Below are positions 1 through 8,160 of a stretch of 12,772 bases of DNA, one piece after another; the stretch's first letter is position 1, and each line of letters opens with the position of its first letter. Under the pieces are notes generated by a model. The model had not been told where the DNA came from. It did not search any database and saw only the letters and a list, made by a program, of their open reading frames with translations. The stretch is from Microcaldota archaeon (GTDB lineage: Archaea > Micrarchaeota > Micrarchaeia > Micrarchaeales > Micrarchaeaceae), in the NCBI GenBank assembly GCA_021836925.1, contig JAKBHG010000007.1, positions 1 to 12,772 on the forward strand. The letters run 5' to 3'. The translations under genes were made by a program, and so were the position numbers.

Positions 1-24
1 GTAGGGGGCGCCGCCCTTGTTCAT
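1..24 (-). CDS. Start of a downstream operon gene (partial, runs off left edge)
   Basis: An ATG at 24-22 overlaps the TGA stop of the preceding gene by four bases (ATGA). It opens a frame reading MNKGGAPY that has no stop before the window edge. Stop-start overlap is the usual sign of translational coupling, and the five genes upstream are spaced almost as tightly, so this is probably the seventh gene of the operon. Eight residues are too few to identify a product. If the operon is a T4SS-like system, a motor ATPase or another membrane subunit would be natural candidates, but that is only a guess. Confidence 0.4.
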
Positions 25-1817
25 ATGAACCCTCTCATCCTAGAGCCCGCATATGCGGCTCCGCCTATGAATTGCGATACCTGCACTATGAAAAAGTACG
101 TCGTAGCTATTATTAAAGAGGGATAGAACAGTATGAGCAGCCAGTACGACCCCATTGCGCTCTGCACCCCGGTTATCGTGGTAACCAACGGGCTCGTCGG
201 CGTTAGCGCGTTCGTCTGCGAGCCGGTACCGGAGCCGAACTGGTTCATCGTTGCGGAGAGTATGCTGAGCTGCTGGCCAAGCTGCGGCGCGGTGAAATAG
301 TACGCGAGGGCGAACATCGTCGGCATCACTATGTAGAAGCCCATCGCCATCGCTATCAGTATGCCGCCCAGCGCCCTCGTAGGCAGTATGGCCCTGAATA
401 TCACGCCAGGCACCAGAAATGCCGGTATCGCCGACACCGCGAAGAATACCATCAGGAAGTATTCAGCGTAGAGCAGCGCCGTCGAATCTATCAGGAATGC
501 GGAAAGCACCTGCGCGGGTTCGATGAACAGCAGGGTGATTATTCCGGCGTACGCCTGCTTCGTCACCCCAGAGGCGATCTTTATTATACTGCCTGTGACC
601 GCGCCGACAGAGGAGAGTCCGCCTACGCCTATGCTCGTACTCATGCTAGCGTAGAACGCCGCGGTGCTGTACGTGGAAAACAGGGTGTTGTATATCCCCT
701 GTGTCGATGTTATAGTGGAGCTGATCAGGTGCAGCGCAGTAGCATATGGGTTTATCGGCCCGACAAGCGAACCGGGGAACAGACCGAACATTACGGCGCT
801 TATGTACAGGAACGTCAGGACTATAACTGTGCTCGCGGTGGCCTCGAGGAACTCGCCCATGCCGAAGTTCCTTATGCTGTCGCTCTTCGCCGCTATCCCG
901 ACCATTATGATCAGCGCCGCTATTAGGAATGCGAGAAGCACCGCGACAATCGCGAGCGGCAGGTACTTGGACCATATTGTAGATGTATAGTAATTTATCG
1001 GGCAGTACCAGTTCTCGTTTGTGGACAGCACATTGGCGAGATAGCCTGGAAGGTAGCCGCAGGATCCCACGGCAGGCGGAGTGGCAGTGGTGTTGGAAGT
1101 GCCCTGGCCCGGCTGGCATGTGCCGGTGGCATAGCCGCCGCTGTTGGAGTTGCCTATGTTGCACTGGCTGCCTATCTGCACTATGTATACAGGGGAGGAG
1201 CTGCCTGTGCACGTGTATCCCGATGGGCAGGCGCTGAATCCGCAGTAGCCGTTCGGGGCGTTGACCAGGCATGACTGTGACGTGTAGCCCACGGATACGC
1301 CCGTGTTAGACCCGCTGACGCTTACTGAGCCGGATGAGGGACTCGGGTTGAAGATGCCGGAACTGCCTATTGAATATGAGTATGAACCGTTGTATTCCTG
1401 GAAGGATATGTCGGATGTGCTTGACGATTCCTGCACGCCGTTAAGTGTCACGGACCATGTGGCGCCTGACGGAAGCCCCGTTTCCGAGAATGTGACCGTA
1501 TACTCCGCGCCGGATGTGCTGATTTTCTGGTACACGCACGAGTAGCAGCTCGTGGTCGCGTTTTTCTCGCATATGCCTGCGCTCTTTGACGGGCCGACAG
1601 GGCAGGCACCCTGATAGCCGCAGGTAAAGCCGCAGTACTTCGTGCCTATCGGAATAAAGCTAGCCGGGCTTGATGCAGTGGGATTGGACGAGACCGCTGC
1701 ATGCTGTGCAGCAGCAATTGGGACCACGGAGACCGACGCGGCTACAAGCGCGAACGCCACGGCTGCCATTAGCGCGAAGAGCGCAACGTTCTTGTCAGAA
1801 ATCATTATGTCGTGCAT
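21..1817 (-). CDS. VirB6-like polytopic membrane protein with cysteine-rich and Ig-like ectodomain (paralog 6)
   Basis: This 598-residue protein is the largest of the six paralogs. Residues about 10-37 form a signal peptide or anchor (cleavage plausible after AAAQ). Residues 38-283 are an ectodomain with 14 cysteines (62, 66, 72, 83, 91, 94, 183, 192, 197, 203, 219, 234, 253, 272). Two segments opening with YCGF (61 and 191) flank a beta-rich domain at about 105-180 with FSETGLPSGATW at 110-121. Domains with this motif are frequent on surface proteins of Thermoplasmata and associated small archaea. The VirB6-like core follows: TM about 285-309, charged loop with E322 and E325, TM about 328-347, a loop with an amphipathic stretch, TM about 452-472, R475 and R481, GG484-485, a glycine-rich TM ending in MP499, a loop, a last TM about 559-580, and a short basic tail. 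The ectodomain suggests contact with another cell or a pilus base; that role is inferred. ATG is preceded by a weak purine-rich GACGGGAC; the gap to the upstream stop is 16 nt. Confidence 0.8.
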   Translation of the reverse strand: MHDIMISDKNVALFALMAAVAFALVAASVSVVPIAAAQHAAVSSNPTASSPASFIPIGTKYCGFTCGYQGACPVGPSKSAGICEKNATTSCYSCVYQKISTSGAEYTVTFSETGLPSGATWSVTLNGVQESSSTSDISFQEYNGSYSYSIGSSGIFNPSPSSGSVSVSGSNTGVSVGYTSQSCLVNAPNGYCGFSACPSGYTCTGSSSPVYIVQIGSQCNIGNSNSGGYATGTCQPGQGTSNTTATPPAVGSCGYLPGYLANVLSTNENWYCPINYYTSTIWSKYLPLAIVAVLLAFLIAALIIMVGIAAKSDSIRNFGMGEFLEATASTVIVLTFLYISAVMFGLFPGSLVGPINPYATALHLISSTITSTQGIYNTLFSTYSTAAFYASMSTSIGVGGLSSVGAVTGSIIKIASGVTKQAYAGIITLLFIEPAQVLSAFLIDSTALLYAEYFLMVFFAVSAIPAFLVPGVIFRAILPTRALGGILIAMAMGFYIVMPTMFALAYYFTAPQLGQQLSILSATMNQFGSGTGSQTNALTPTSPLVTTITGVQSAMGSYWLLILFYPSLIIATTYFFIVQVSQFIGGAAYAGSRMRGFI

Positions 1818-1833
1818 ATCTTTCGTCCCGTCG

Positions 1834-2856
1834 CTATACCACCGTGCTCAGCAGGGCCATGAAGCTTACCCTCTCGCCGATTGCTGCCGAGAAGTCGGTT
1901 ATGAACGCCTCTAGTATCGTGAAGTTAAGGAATGGGATGAACGTGAGCCCCGCTATTATGTATCCTAGGCCGCCTGTGAATACCAGACCAGCCCCTCCGG
2001 TCGGGTCAAATATAAATTCCGCGGAGCCGCCAACCAGTGCAGCTATTGTTGAGACTGCGCCGAGGCTCCCGATCGAGTAGTCTATGAACCCGTACGTCAG
2101 GCTGGTTATCAGGGGATAGACGAAGCCGAGGCCTAGGCCGAAGGCTATCATCGCCCCGCCGAACCTTCTCGAGAACCCGAGCGTCCTGGATATGAGGCCC
2201 AGCACCAGGAAGAATGAAAGGAAGAGGAGCGAGCCGGAAAGCAGAATCATCTGCACCTGGTTGAGGAGCAGCATCGTTATTATGCCCGTGAACAGTATCC
2301 CCAGAAGCGTCTCGAAATCCCTAGGCAGTATGTCAGTGCTGCTGGTTGCATGTATACCGCTCAAAACAGGCACGGTGAGGTCGAATGACAATCTCGGATC
2401 TGCGGAGCCGAGAACGGCCGAAAAGTCATACAGCGTCAGGAAATACTCGCCCGCATCATAATTGAAGTTTGCCAGATCGCATGATGCAATCGAGAATACG
2501 TTGCCCGCTGATGAACATGCCGGAGGCAGTATCTTTGCCGCATTGTAAGAGTTTGTGATATTCAGCATGAACAGCGACGACAGCGTTATGAATATCATTA
2601 TCATCACTATGGACATGACGGCCTCGTATATCTGCATCCTCGACCAGCTCTTCGCGGTGGGGCTGTTTACCATCGACCCGACCATGTATACGATGCCGGC
2701 CACGCCGAAGACGATGAGCACCGCGGCGAACGCTAGGGGAAGCCATGATACCGCATTGAGCGGAAGTGCCTGCAGTAGGATTTGAGGGACGGCCGGGCCT
2801 ATGCCTGACATCTGCAGCACGGAGCTCATTACCGACATGATAGGTATCTGCAGCAT
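1834..2856 (-). CDS. VirB6-like polytopic membrane protein (paralog 5, shortest)
   Basis: At 340 residues this is the shortest, nearly core-only paralog, with no clear cleavable signal peptide. TM segments lie at about 37-60 and 77-99, separated by a loop with K69, R73 and E78. An extracellular loop at about 100-180 has only two cysteines (114, 126), which could pair. A hydrophobic stretch at 183-222 leads to the cytoplasmic R-loop (R224, R230, R231), GG233-234 and a glycine-rich TM ending in VYP248. A second loop, a final TM at about 295-318 and a cytoplasmic tail beginning with the GER motif (327-329) complete it. N-out, C-in topology with about five TMs matches that described for VirB6. 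ATG has GGGAT four bases upstream, and the gap to the previous stop is 7 nt. I assign family by topology and shared motifs, not by database match. Confidence 0.78.
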   Translation of the reverse strand: MLQIPIMSVMSSVLQMSGIGPAVPQILLQALPLNAVSWLPLAFAAVLIVFGVAGIVYMVGSMVNSPTAKSWSRMQIYEAVMSIVMIMIFITLSSLFMLNITNSYNAAKILPPACSSAGNVFSIASCDLANFNYDAGEYFLTLYDFSAVLGSADPRLSFDLTVPVLSGIHATSSTDILPRDFETLLGILFTGIITMLLLNQVQMILLSGSLLFLSFFLVLGLISRTLGFSRRFGGAMIAFGLGLGFVYPLITSLTYGFIDYSIGSLGAVSTIAALVGGSAEFIFDPTGGAGLVFTGGLGYIIAGLTFIPFLNFTILEAFITDFSAAIGERVSFMALLSTVV

Positions 2857-2863
2857 TCTATCC

Positions 2864-3994
2864 CTATATAAGTTTCTTGAAAGCGGTCGTCCCGGACAGG
2901 CTCTGCGCGCCCAGATAATCGCCCATGGCTTCCGAGAAATCCAGCGCGACTATGAAAGATATGAACACGTCGAACAGCATGAAGGCCACCGGCGCCACTA
3001 CATCGGACAGGGTGCTCGCTATTATCCCCTGGTTGAAGGATCCCAGGGCGTTTGTGATGTATTGGATGAAGAACGATGCGATGTTGTAAAGCGCCGTGAT
3101 TTGGAAATCAATACCGTAAAAAATATTGGTCGTGAACGACGGTATGGATGCGAACGTGACCGGAACTGCCGTGCACATGGTATTGCCTGTGCACATCATG
3201 GCATGGAGCAGCAGCGGGAACACTATGTACAGGCCGGCAAACATGCCGAGGAAGGCGCCGCCTGCCGCCCTTGTCCAGGGCAGGATCCTCAGCACCAGGC
3301 CGGCATAGAAGAATAATGGGAAAAGCCCGTATATTATCCCGAGTATCACAGGGACGGCTATGAGCAGGCCGACAAGGCCGCCTGCCAGGGCAAACATGTT
3401 GTTTATGGGAATCAGCGCGACGGAGGCACCCGCATATGGCGATACTAAGACCCCGAAGCCGTTCGGCGCATACGTCAATTCCATCGAGGATATGAACGTA
3501 AGCGCATCCGTATAGCTGCCTATGCTTACCAGTGCGGGCACGCCCTGGTATACCGCCACTATTGAGAGGGCGTTGCAGTCCTGGTAGAACAGGTTGTGGT
3601 GCACGCCGGTCAGCGAGGACACGTATCCTGTTCCGAGGGACCCGTCGGCGGATAGGGTGCTTATGAACACCATGGCTATTATCACCGTTATAGCTATCTC
3701 GCCGAGTTCGTTCCTCATGAACCTCTTGAGTATCCCTATGTCGAAGGCATACCCTATCGCCGCAACAATACCTATAACTGCTATCATGGAAAGCAGGACC
3801 AGCAGCGTGATGTTTATTATGCCAGATATGCCGAACTGCGTCTGAGGCGGTATTACCTCATTGCAGAAGCTGTTCACGTTGTTTGTTGACGCCGCATATG
3901 CCTGATTGGGGAGCGCGAGCAGCACCAAGGCGGCTGCCGCTACGAGCAACAGAATGGCCGGAATTTTGGCCCTGCCTGGTTTTTTGCGGTACAT
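2864..3994 (-). CDS. VirB6-like polytopic membrane protein (paralog 4)
   Basis: I place the start at the ATG at 3994. A GAGG element overlapping the upstream TGA sits 8 nt before it, whereas the GTG at 4000 would be only 2 nt away. The 376-residue product has a signal peptide (about 1-34, AYA-A cleavage) and cysteine 44 outside. The first TM is at about 58-82, followed by a charged loop containing KRFMRNELGE (90-99) and a second TM at about 102-115. An extracellular region carries C140, and hydrophobic segments lie at about 198-225. The R-loop has R236 and R242, then GG245-246 and a TM ending in VFP260. The second loop carries C268 and C274, then comes a last TM at about 334-350 and a short tail. 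Four extracellular cysteines fit two disulfides. The loop between the first two TMs is the best-conserved example of the E-x2-E pattern seen across the set. Confidence 0.78.
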   Translation of the reverse strand: MYRKKPGRAKIPAILLLVAAAALVLLALPNQAYAASTNNVNSFCNEVIPPQTQFGISGIINITLLVLLSMIAVIGIVAAIGYAFDIGILKRFMRNELGEIAITVIIAMVFISTLSADGSLGTGYVSSLTGVHHNLFYQDCNALSIVAVYQGVPALVSIGSYTDALTFISSMELTYAPNGFGVLVSPYAGASVALIPINNMFALAGGLVGLLIAVPVILGIIYGLFPLFFYAGLVLRILPWTRAAGGAFLGMFAGLYIVFPLLLHAMMCTGNTMCTAVPVTFASIPSFTTNIFYGIDFQITALYNIASFFIQYITNALGSFNQGIIASTLSDVVAPVAFMLFDVFISFIVALDFSEAMGDYLGAQSLSGTTAFKKLI

Positions 3995-4004
3995 CAACAC
4001 TGCC

Positions 4005-5423
4005 TCATATCAGTCTGCTCAGGCCCGCAAGGCTGACGTCGCCGCCGATCAGACCCGACAGTCCAATTATTGCACTGAGCGTTATTATTATGTTTATTAT
4101 CGGAAGGAAATACGCGGTCACCCCCGCTATGCCGTACGCCTCGGTAACCCTGAACACCAGCGCCGAGGCCTCGCTCGGCGAGCATGATGAAAGCCCGGGA
4201 TACGGCAGGTAGAAGCTCGGCACTGACGATATGAAGCTGCCGAAGGACCCCACTATCCCGGAGAACACGCTGGAGAAAGGTATCAGCAGGTATGATATGT
4301 CAGCGCCCTCAAGCGTGCTTATCGGTGCCGATCCAGACACGTAACATCCGTTGCCGTTGTCGTTTAGGACAGAAGCCATGTTAGGCTGGACGAAGAAGTT
4401 CAGGGCGTAATTGCCATTGTTCTGGCCAGGGAGGCTCGTTATGGAATTGAATCCGTATGTCGAGTTGTAGCCTGTGGAGAGGCCGTTGCCCATGGCCAGA
4501 TACTCCAACGAGAATACCGCCGGGTATATTATTATGGCGCCGAGCGCTACCGCTATCATCAGGCCTCCTATCTTTCTTGTGAAGAATGTCGCCCTGAGCA
4601 GAAGGCCGCCGAAGAGCAGCCAGGGCCAGGCGAATAGGAACACCTCCGTCAGTGACAGCTGCGCCACGAATGCCTCCACTGCGGTACTGAACAGCGTTAT
4701 CATCTGATTGGCGCCTAGGTATATCATCTTGTATCCTGCGAACGGGTTGGCCGAGAATGAGACCCTGAATCTAATGTTAGGGGTAGGAACTAATGGTATG
4801 GCGCAGTTGGTAAACGGGCCTATGCACCATGACATCGTGGGCTGGAGTTTCTCCAGGAAACCAAGGTAAGCGTCGAACACGAACAGGCTGTTGAGGTTCT
4901 GCGCCGTCTGATCAGTGAGGTTGGCCAGCACCACTCCCGATGCCGCAAGCGGATAGTCCGCCATCTGGGTGACTGAAGGCGATGACGATCCGTCCGATAC
5001 GATATTGCATATGCCGTTGTTGGTGGACGTCTCCAGTATCGACCCACTGCCCGAGCCGAGCAGCGTAAGGCCGGACTGCGTCGTAAGGCTCGTGCATATG
5101 CCGCCCAGCGTGGATGAGTTCATCAGCGACGTGGTGTCTAGCGCCGAGTAGAACACCGATGAGAAAGTCAGCACCACAAATATCACTATGAACGCCAGCA
5201 CGGCCGTTCCGAATGCCTGGTACATCTCACCGATTGCGGATTTCTTTACGCTGTTGTTGTGCAGCACTACGCCTATTACGTACCATATACCGACTATTAC
5301 GACATCGAGTACAATCGCGAGGAATACGAGAGGCAGCAGGTTGGAGTTGGCGCTGCTGAAGCTGGATAGCAACGGTACGGATTTCCAAAGCAGCCCAGGT
5401 ATTCCAATCATCGTATCATCCAC
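4005..5423 (-). CDS. VirB6-like polytopic membrane protein (paralog 3)
   Basis: The frame opens with GTG at 5423, 12 nt after the upstream stop. An ATG four codons in (5411) is an equally possible start, and neither has a strong ribosome binding site. The 472-residue protein lacks a cleavable signal peptide. TM segments lie at about 30-53 and 71-92 around a loop with K60, K61, E66. A long extracellular region (about 93-230) carries C110, C139, C200 and C207, followed by an amphipathic stretch at about 233-256 and a TM at about 258-276. The R-loop has R277, R283 and K284, then GG286-287, and a TM ending in IYP301. The second extracellular loop is unusually large (about 312-425) with C360 and C414. 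The last TM at about 436-458 is followed by a short GG-containing tail. The six extracellular cysteines are an even number. Function is inferred from membership of the paralog set. Confidence 0.77.
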   Translation of the reverse strand: MDDTMIGIPGLLWKSVPLLSSFSSANSNLLPLVFLAIVLDVVIVGIWYVIGVVLHNNSVKKSAIGEMYQAFGTAVLAFIVIFVVLTFSSVFYSALDTTSLMNSSTLGGICTSLTTQSGLTLLGSGSGSILETSTNNGICNIVSDGSSSPSVTQMADYPLAASGVVLANLTDQTAQNLNSLFVFDAYLGFLEKLQPTMSWCIGPFTNCAIPLVPTPNIRFRVSFSANPFAGYKMIYLGANQMITLFSTAVEAFVAQLSLTEVFLFAWPWLLFGGLLLRATFFTRKIGGLMIAVALGAIIIYPAVFSLEYLAMGNGLSTGYNSTYGFNSITSLPGQNNGNYALNFFVQPNMASVLNDNGNGCYVSGSAPISTLEGADISYLLIPFSSVFSGIVGSFGSFISSVPSFYLPYPGLSSCSPSEASALVFRVTEAYGIAGVTAYFLPIINIIITLSAIIGLSGLIGGDVSLAGLSRLI

Positions 5424-5435
5424 TTACGCATCGCA

Positions 5436-6791
5436 TCATATCGATCCCCAGAAGTTCGAGGCCCCTATGATGCCGTTGTCCAGGGCCTTCGAAAGGCTCA
5501 TTGCGAAGCCTATCGTTATCGCGAAGTTCAGAGCGAACATCATCACTGCGGTGAACAAGTACTGCGACATCAACTTTACGAAATTCAGGGTCGTGCCCCC
5601 TGCATTGAATATCAAGGTGAATGTCTTGGTCCCGCCGAGCTGGCTGTACAGGTAGAATGGTGACAGCGGACTGTTGAGATTAGAGGGTATAGGCACACTG
5701 GCGCCGACGGACCCTGATGTATAGGAGGATATCTGCGAGAAATACGAGCTTGGCGATATCTTTGCGATCCCGTATGCCGTGTTGAGGTACTGGAAATCTG
5801 GGTTGCACGTCGCTGCGCTGGTGCCTGCCGTGCAGGAAGTGAATATCCAGTGTATGACATAGCTGTCGAAAGCTATAGTAAGCGGGTATATGAGATACGC
5901 CGCGACGGCTATAGCTATGAACACATTGGACGCGCTCCTCAGGCCGTTGCCTCCGTACCCTGCATATGCTATTGACCTGAGTATCAGTGCAACTGGGAGC
6001 AGCACAGTGAACGCGGTGTACTTTATCAGCGGTATGAGTATGTACTGCAGCATGAGGGTGCCGATGGACGTTATCATCACGGTGTTGAACACCAAAAGGT
6101 ACTCGTCGGACAGCAGCGCGAGCGGTATTGCCGGATCAAAGTCGGGACGTATCGACACGATATGGGCCGCTGATTTGCCCAGAAGCAGGGAGGAAAGGCT
6201 GGGCGCGGCCAATTGCGATATGCCTGAGACGATCCTCGATGAGAGCGAGAGGGCCACGGAATAGGAATATATGTTTGACAGCAGGCTGAGTCCCGTGTTG
6301 AAAGTGAGATTTCCGATATAGTAGTCCGCATACGTGAACGGGCCCATGCTTTGGCCGGTGAGCTTCGTGCTGAGGTTGCCCACCGCACTGCATGCGAATG
6401 TGGTAAATGAGAGCAGCACAAGTATTATCACGACGCTCAGGAAGAGCTGCGTTATCTCGGTCCTGCTCATCTCCGTTATTCTGGAGCTCACGGAGCGCGG
6501 CAGCAGTTTCGTCAGCACATAGACTAAAGAAGTTACGATCAGCCCTATGAGCACCACGAGAAGGTTGATACTGATCCAACTGTTGGTGTAGTTGCTCGCA
6601 CCGTACAGGGCACACGCCGGCGGAGGAGTGTACGACGACCCGCTGAACGAGATGGCGGCGCTCTGGGAGATGGCAGGGTGCAGATGCACGAGGAGCGAGG
6701 CGATCACCAAGGCTGCGGCTATGATGGATAGCACAATTGTCACAGTACCTCCGCGCCTCGCGGCCTTTCCCGTTTTCCTAAGCGTTGCCAT
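5436..6791 (-). CDS. VirB6-like polytopic membrane protein, divergent signature (paralog 2)
   Basis: This 451-residue protein has a basic N-terminus (K6, K9, R12, R13) and a signal anchor at about 17-36. Core TMs lie at about 74-95 and 116-134 around a charged loop with R99, R104, E107, R110, E112. An extracellular region follows (C60 and C134 at its edges) and then a hydrophobic stretch at about 228-270. The R-loop is longer than in the siblings: R272 and R285 are separated by a glycine- and tyrosine-rich insert, and the usual GG before the next TM is replaced by residues around SASN286-289. That TM still ends in IYP303. The second extracellular loop (about 312-400) has C320 and C329. The final TM at about 410-430 leads to a tail with K435 and D438. 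The start codon is 6 nt after the upstream TGA, with a GTGAT element spanning that stop. Orthology to VirB6 is inferred. Confidence 0.76.
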   Translation of the reverse strand: MATLRKTGKAARRGGTVTIVLSIIAAALVIASLLVHLHPAISQSAAISFSGSSYTPPPACALYGASNYTNSWISINLLVVLIGLIVTSLVYVLTKLLPRSVSSRITEMSRTEITQLFLSVVIILVLLSFTTFACSAVGNLSTKLTGQSMGPFTYADYYIGNLTFNTGLSLLSNIYSYSVALSLSSRIVSGISQLAAPSLSSLLLGKSAAHIVSIRPDFDPAIPLALLSDEYLLVFNTVMITSIGTLMLQYILIPLIKYTAFTVLLPVALILRSIAYAGYGGNGLRSASNVFIAIAVAAYLIYPLTIAFDSYVIHWIFTSCTAGTSAATCNPDFQYLNTAYGIAKISPSSYFSQISSYTSGSVGASVPIPSNLNSPLSPFYLYSQLGGTKTFTLIFNAGGTTLNFVKLMSQYLFTAVMMFALNFAITIGFAMSLSKALDNGIIGASNFWGSI

Positions 6792-6797
6792 TTTACA

Positions 6798-8093
6798 TCA
6801 CGCGAGCTTGAACCTGCCTATTCCTGTCCTGAGCTTTCCGCCCATCATGCTTGCAATACCGCCGACCGCCGCCACGACGATTATGACGTCGAGTATGAAC
6901 AGTATGAGCTGGAGGATCTGGTCCATCACGTCCGTCGTTATCATGTTGAGCGACGGATACACGCTGTTCATGCTGTTGAGCCCGGCGTCGATGCCATAGT
7001 TAAATGCGGTCGTGTTCTTATAGGCGTTGCCTACCGACACCTGCAGCGTCAGGGAGTTGAGGCCTGCCCCGACGTCGCTTGCAAGGCATATTAGCGACCC
7101 CATCACGCCGCCGCAGTCAGGCACGTACGATGCCGAGCTGGATGCCAGAGTAGACTGCATGTAGTTGGTAACAGGCATGTTCAGCCCCACCAGCAGCATG
7201 GGATACACTATGGCTATGCCTATCGCCAGCGCTATGAGAGTGCCGCCTATGCCCCTTAAAAGGGGTATGGCCCTGAGCAATATGCCCATCGGTAACAGCA
7301 CGAGGAGCGAAACGGCGATGATGACGCTGAAGAAGTCCGACTGGATCTGCAGTATTGACACGACCGGCAGAGCCACTAGAGTCAGGATGTCGCCAAGAAG
7401 GCTCACCCCGGGAGCTGCGCCTGGACCGATCTCTATCAGGCGGCTCACGAATACCCTGGCGCTGGAACCTGACTGGATCCATGAATCGAACGGTACAAAT
7501 GGAGGTATCGGGAAGGGGGTCCATGTAAATATGGTTATCCCTTTCAGTAAACCGACTCCGAGGCCCACGCCGAGCAGGGAGCTCATGGAAGAGTATGCAT
7601 TGGAAAGCTGCGGGGTTATGTAGCCGGACTGGACGGACGAGTAGAGGAGGCCGAGATTGTTGGTCACCTCTGCCCCGGCGCGGGTAATGTTGCCCGTAAG
7701 CGCCGCGCCAGACCCTACCTGCTGGAGTGGATAGCCTGCCAGGGCAACGGCCACTGCGCCGAGTATCACCAGTACCGTGAATATGAATATCATTATCATT
7801 AACGTCTTCATGGTCTCCTTCAGCTCGTTCTTATACCAGCCCTTGAGAGACTCGAGACCAAAGACCTCACCCAGCATGTATGACAGGCCTACTAACGCAA
7901 ATGATATCAGGAGGGCTATCATCGATACGGAGATAGACTCGGCGATGCAGCCTCCTTCGCTGTTCGAATTGACGTTGAGGGCGCACGTGGGAGTCAGGCC
8001 GCTCGCTGATGTGGAGGAAGAGCCTGCAAAGGGCACCACTCCGAGCACCGCAATGGCAGCGGCAAGCAGCATCATTCTTCGGAGGGTTTGCAT
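6798..8093 (-). CDS. VirB6-like polytopic membrane protein, first gene of the operon (paralog 1)
   Basis: The 431-residue protein starts at the ATG at 8093, about 25 bp from a strong TATA box, so its mRNA is probably leaderless. A signal peptide covers about 1-30. C37 and C49 follow outside. Core TMs lie at about 53-75 and 97-118 around a Lys/Glu-rich loop (K84, K88, E90, K92, E93, K96). A large extracellular region (about 119-230) contains a proline-rich patch at 192-201. A hydrophobic region at 232-276 precedes the R-loop (R274, R280), GG283-284 and a TM ending in VYP298. The second extracellular loop has C327 and C336. The last TM is at about 393-412, with a basic tail (K420, R422, R427, K429). 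Positive residues sit where an N-out, C-in fold predicts cytoplasm. As first gene it sets expression of the operon. A transporter role cannot be excluded. Confidence 0.8.
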   Translation of the reverse strand: MQTLRRMMLLAAAIAVLGVVPFAGSSSTSASGLTPTCALNVNSNSEGGCIAESISVSMIALLISFALVGLSYMLGEVFGLESLKGWYKNELKETMKTLMIMIFIFTVLVILGAVAVALAGYPLQQVGSGAALTGNITRAGAEVTNNLGLLYSSVQSGYITPQLSNAYSSMSSLLGVGLGVGLLKGITIFTWTPFPIPPFVPFDSWIQSGSSARVFVSRLIEIGPGAAPGVSLLGDILTLVALPVVSILQIQSDFFSVIIAVSLLVLLPMGILLRAIPLLRGIGGTLIALAIGIAIVYPMLLVGLNMPVTNYMQSTLASSSASYVPDCGGVMGSLICLASDVGAGLNSLTLQVSVGNAYKNTTAFNYGIDAGLNSMNSVYPSLNMITTDVMDQILQLILFILDVIIVVAAVGGIASMMGGKLRTGIGRFKLA

Positions 8094-8112
8094 AATAGGA
8101 ATTCCAAAATAA

Positions 8113-8123
8113 CATATTTATAC
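8113..8123 (-). promoter_or_regulatory. TATA box of the six-gene operon
   Basis: On the minus strand this reads GTATAAATATG, a near-ideal archaeal BoxA. Its centre is about 25 bp from the ATG at 8093, so transcription would begin at or within a base or two of the start codon, predicting a leaderless message. Confidence 0.7.
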
Positions 8124-8160
8124 CTGCCCATGATAGTTACACGTCAAACCTCAGGAATAG

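Noticed and set aside
646..1272. 208-codon open frame overlapping paralog 6
   Set aside because: It lies in another frame of a well-supported membrane protein with signal peptide and family signature; its Arg/His-rich product has no domain character.
2801..3316. Plus-strand 171-codon open frame
   Set aside because: It is antisense to paralog 4 and its His/Arg/Gln-rich translation looks like a shadow frame.
21..8093. Classical secondary transporter or ABC permease family
   Set aside because: There are only about five to seven TMs per protein, large variable cysteine-bearing loops, no ATPase gene between them, and no transporter motifs that I recognise; not fully excluded.
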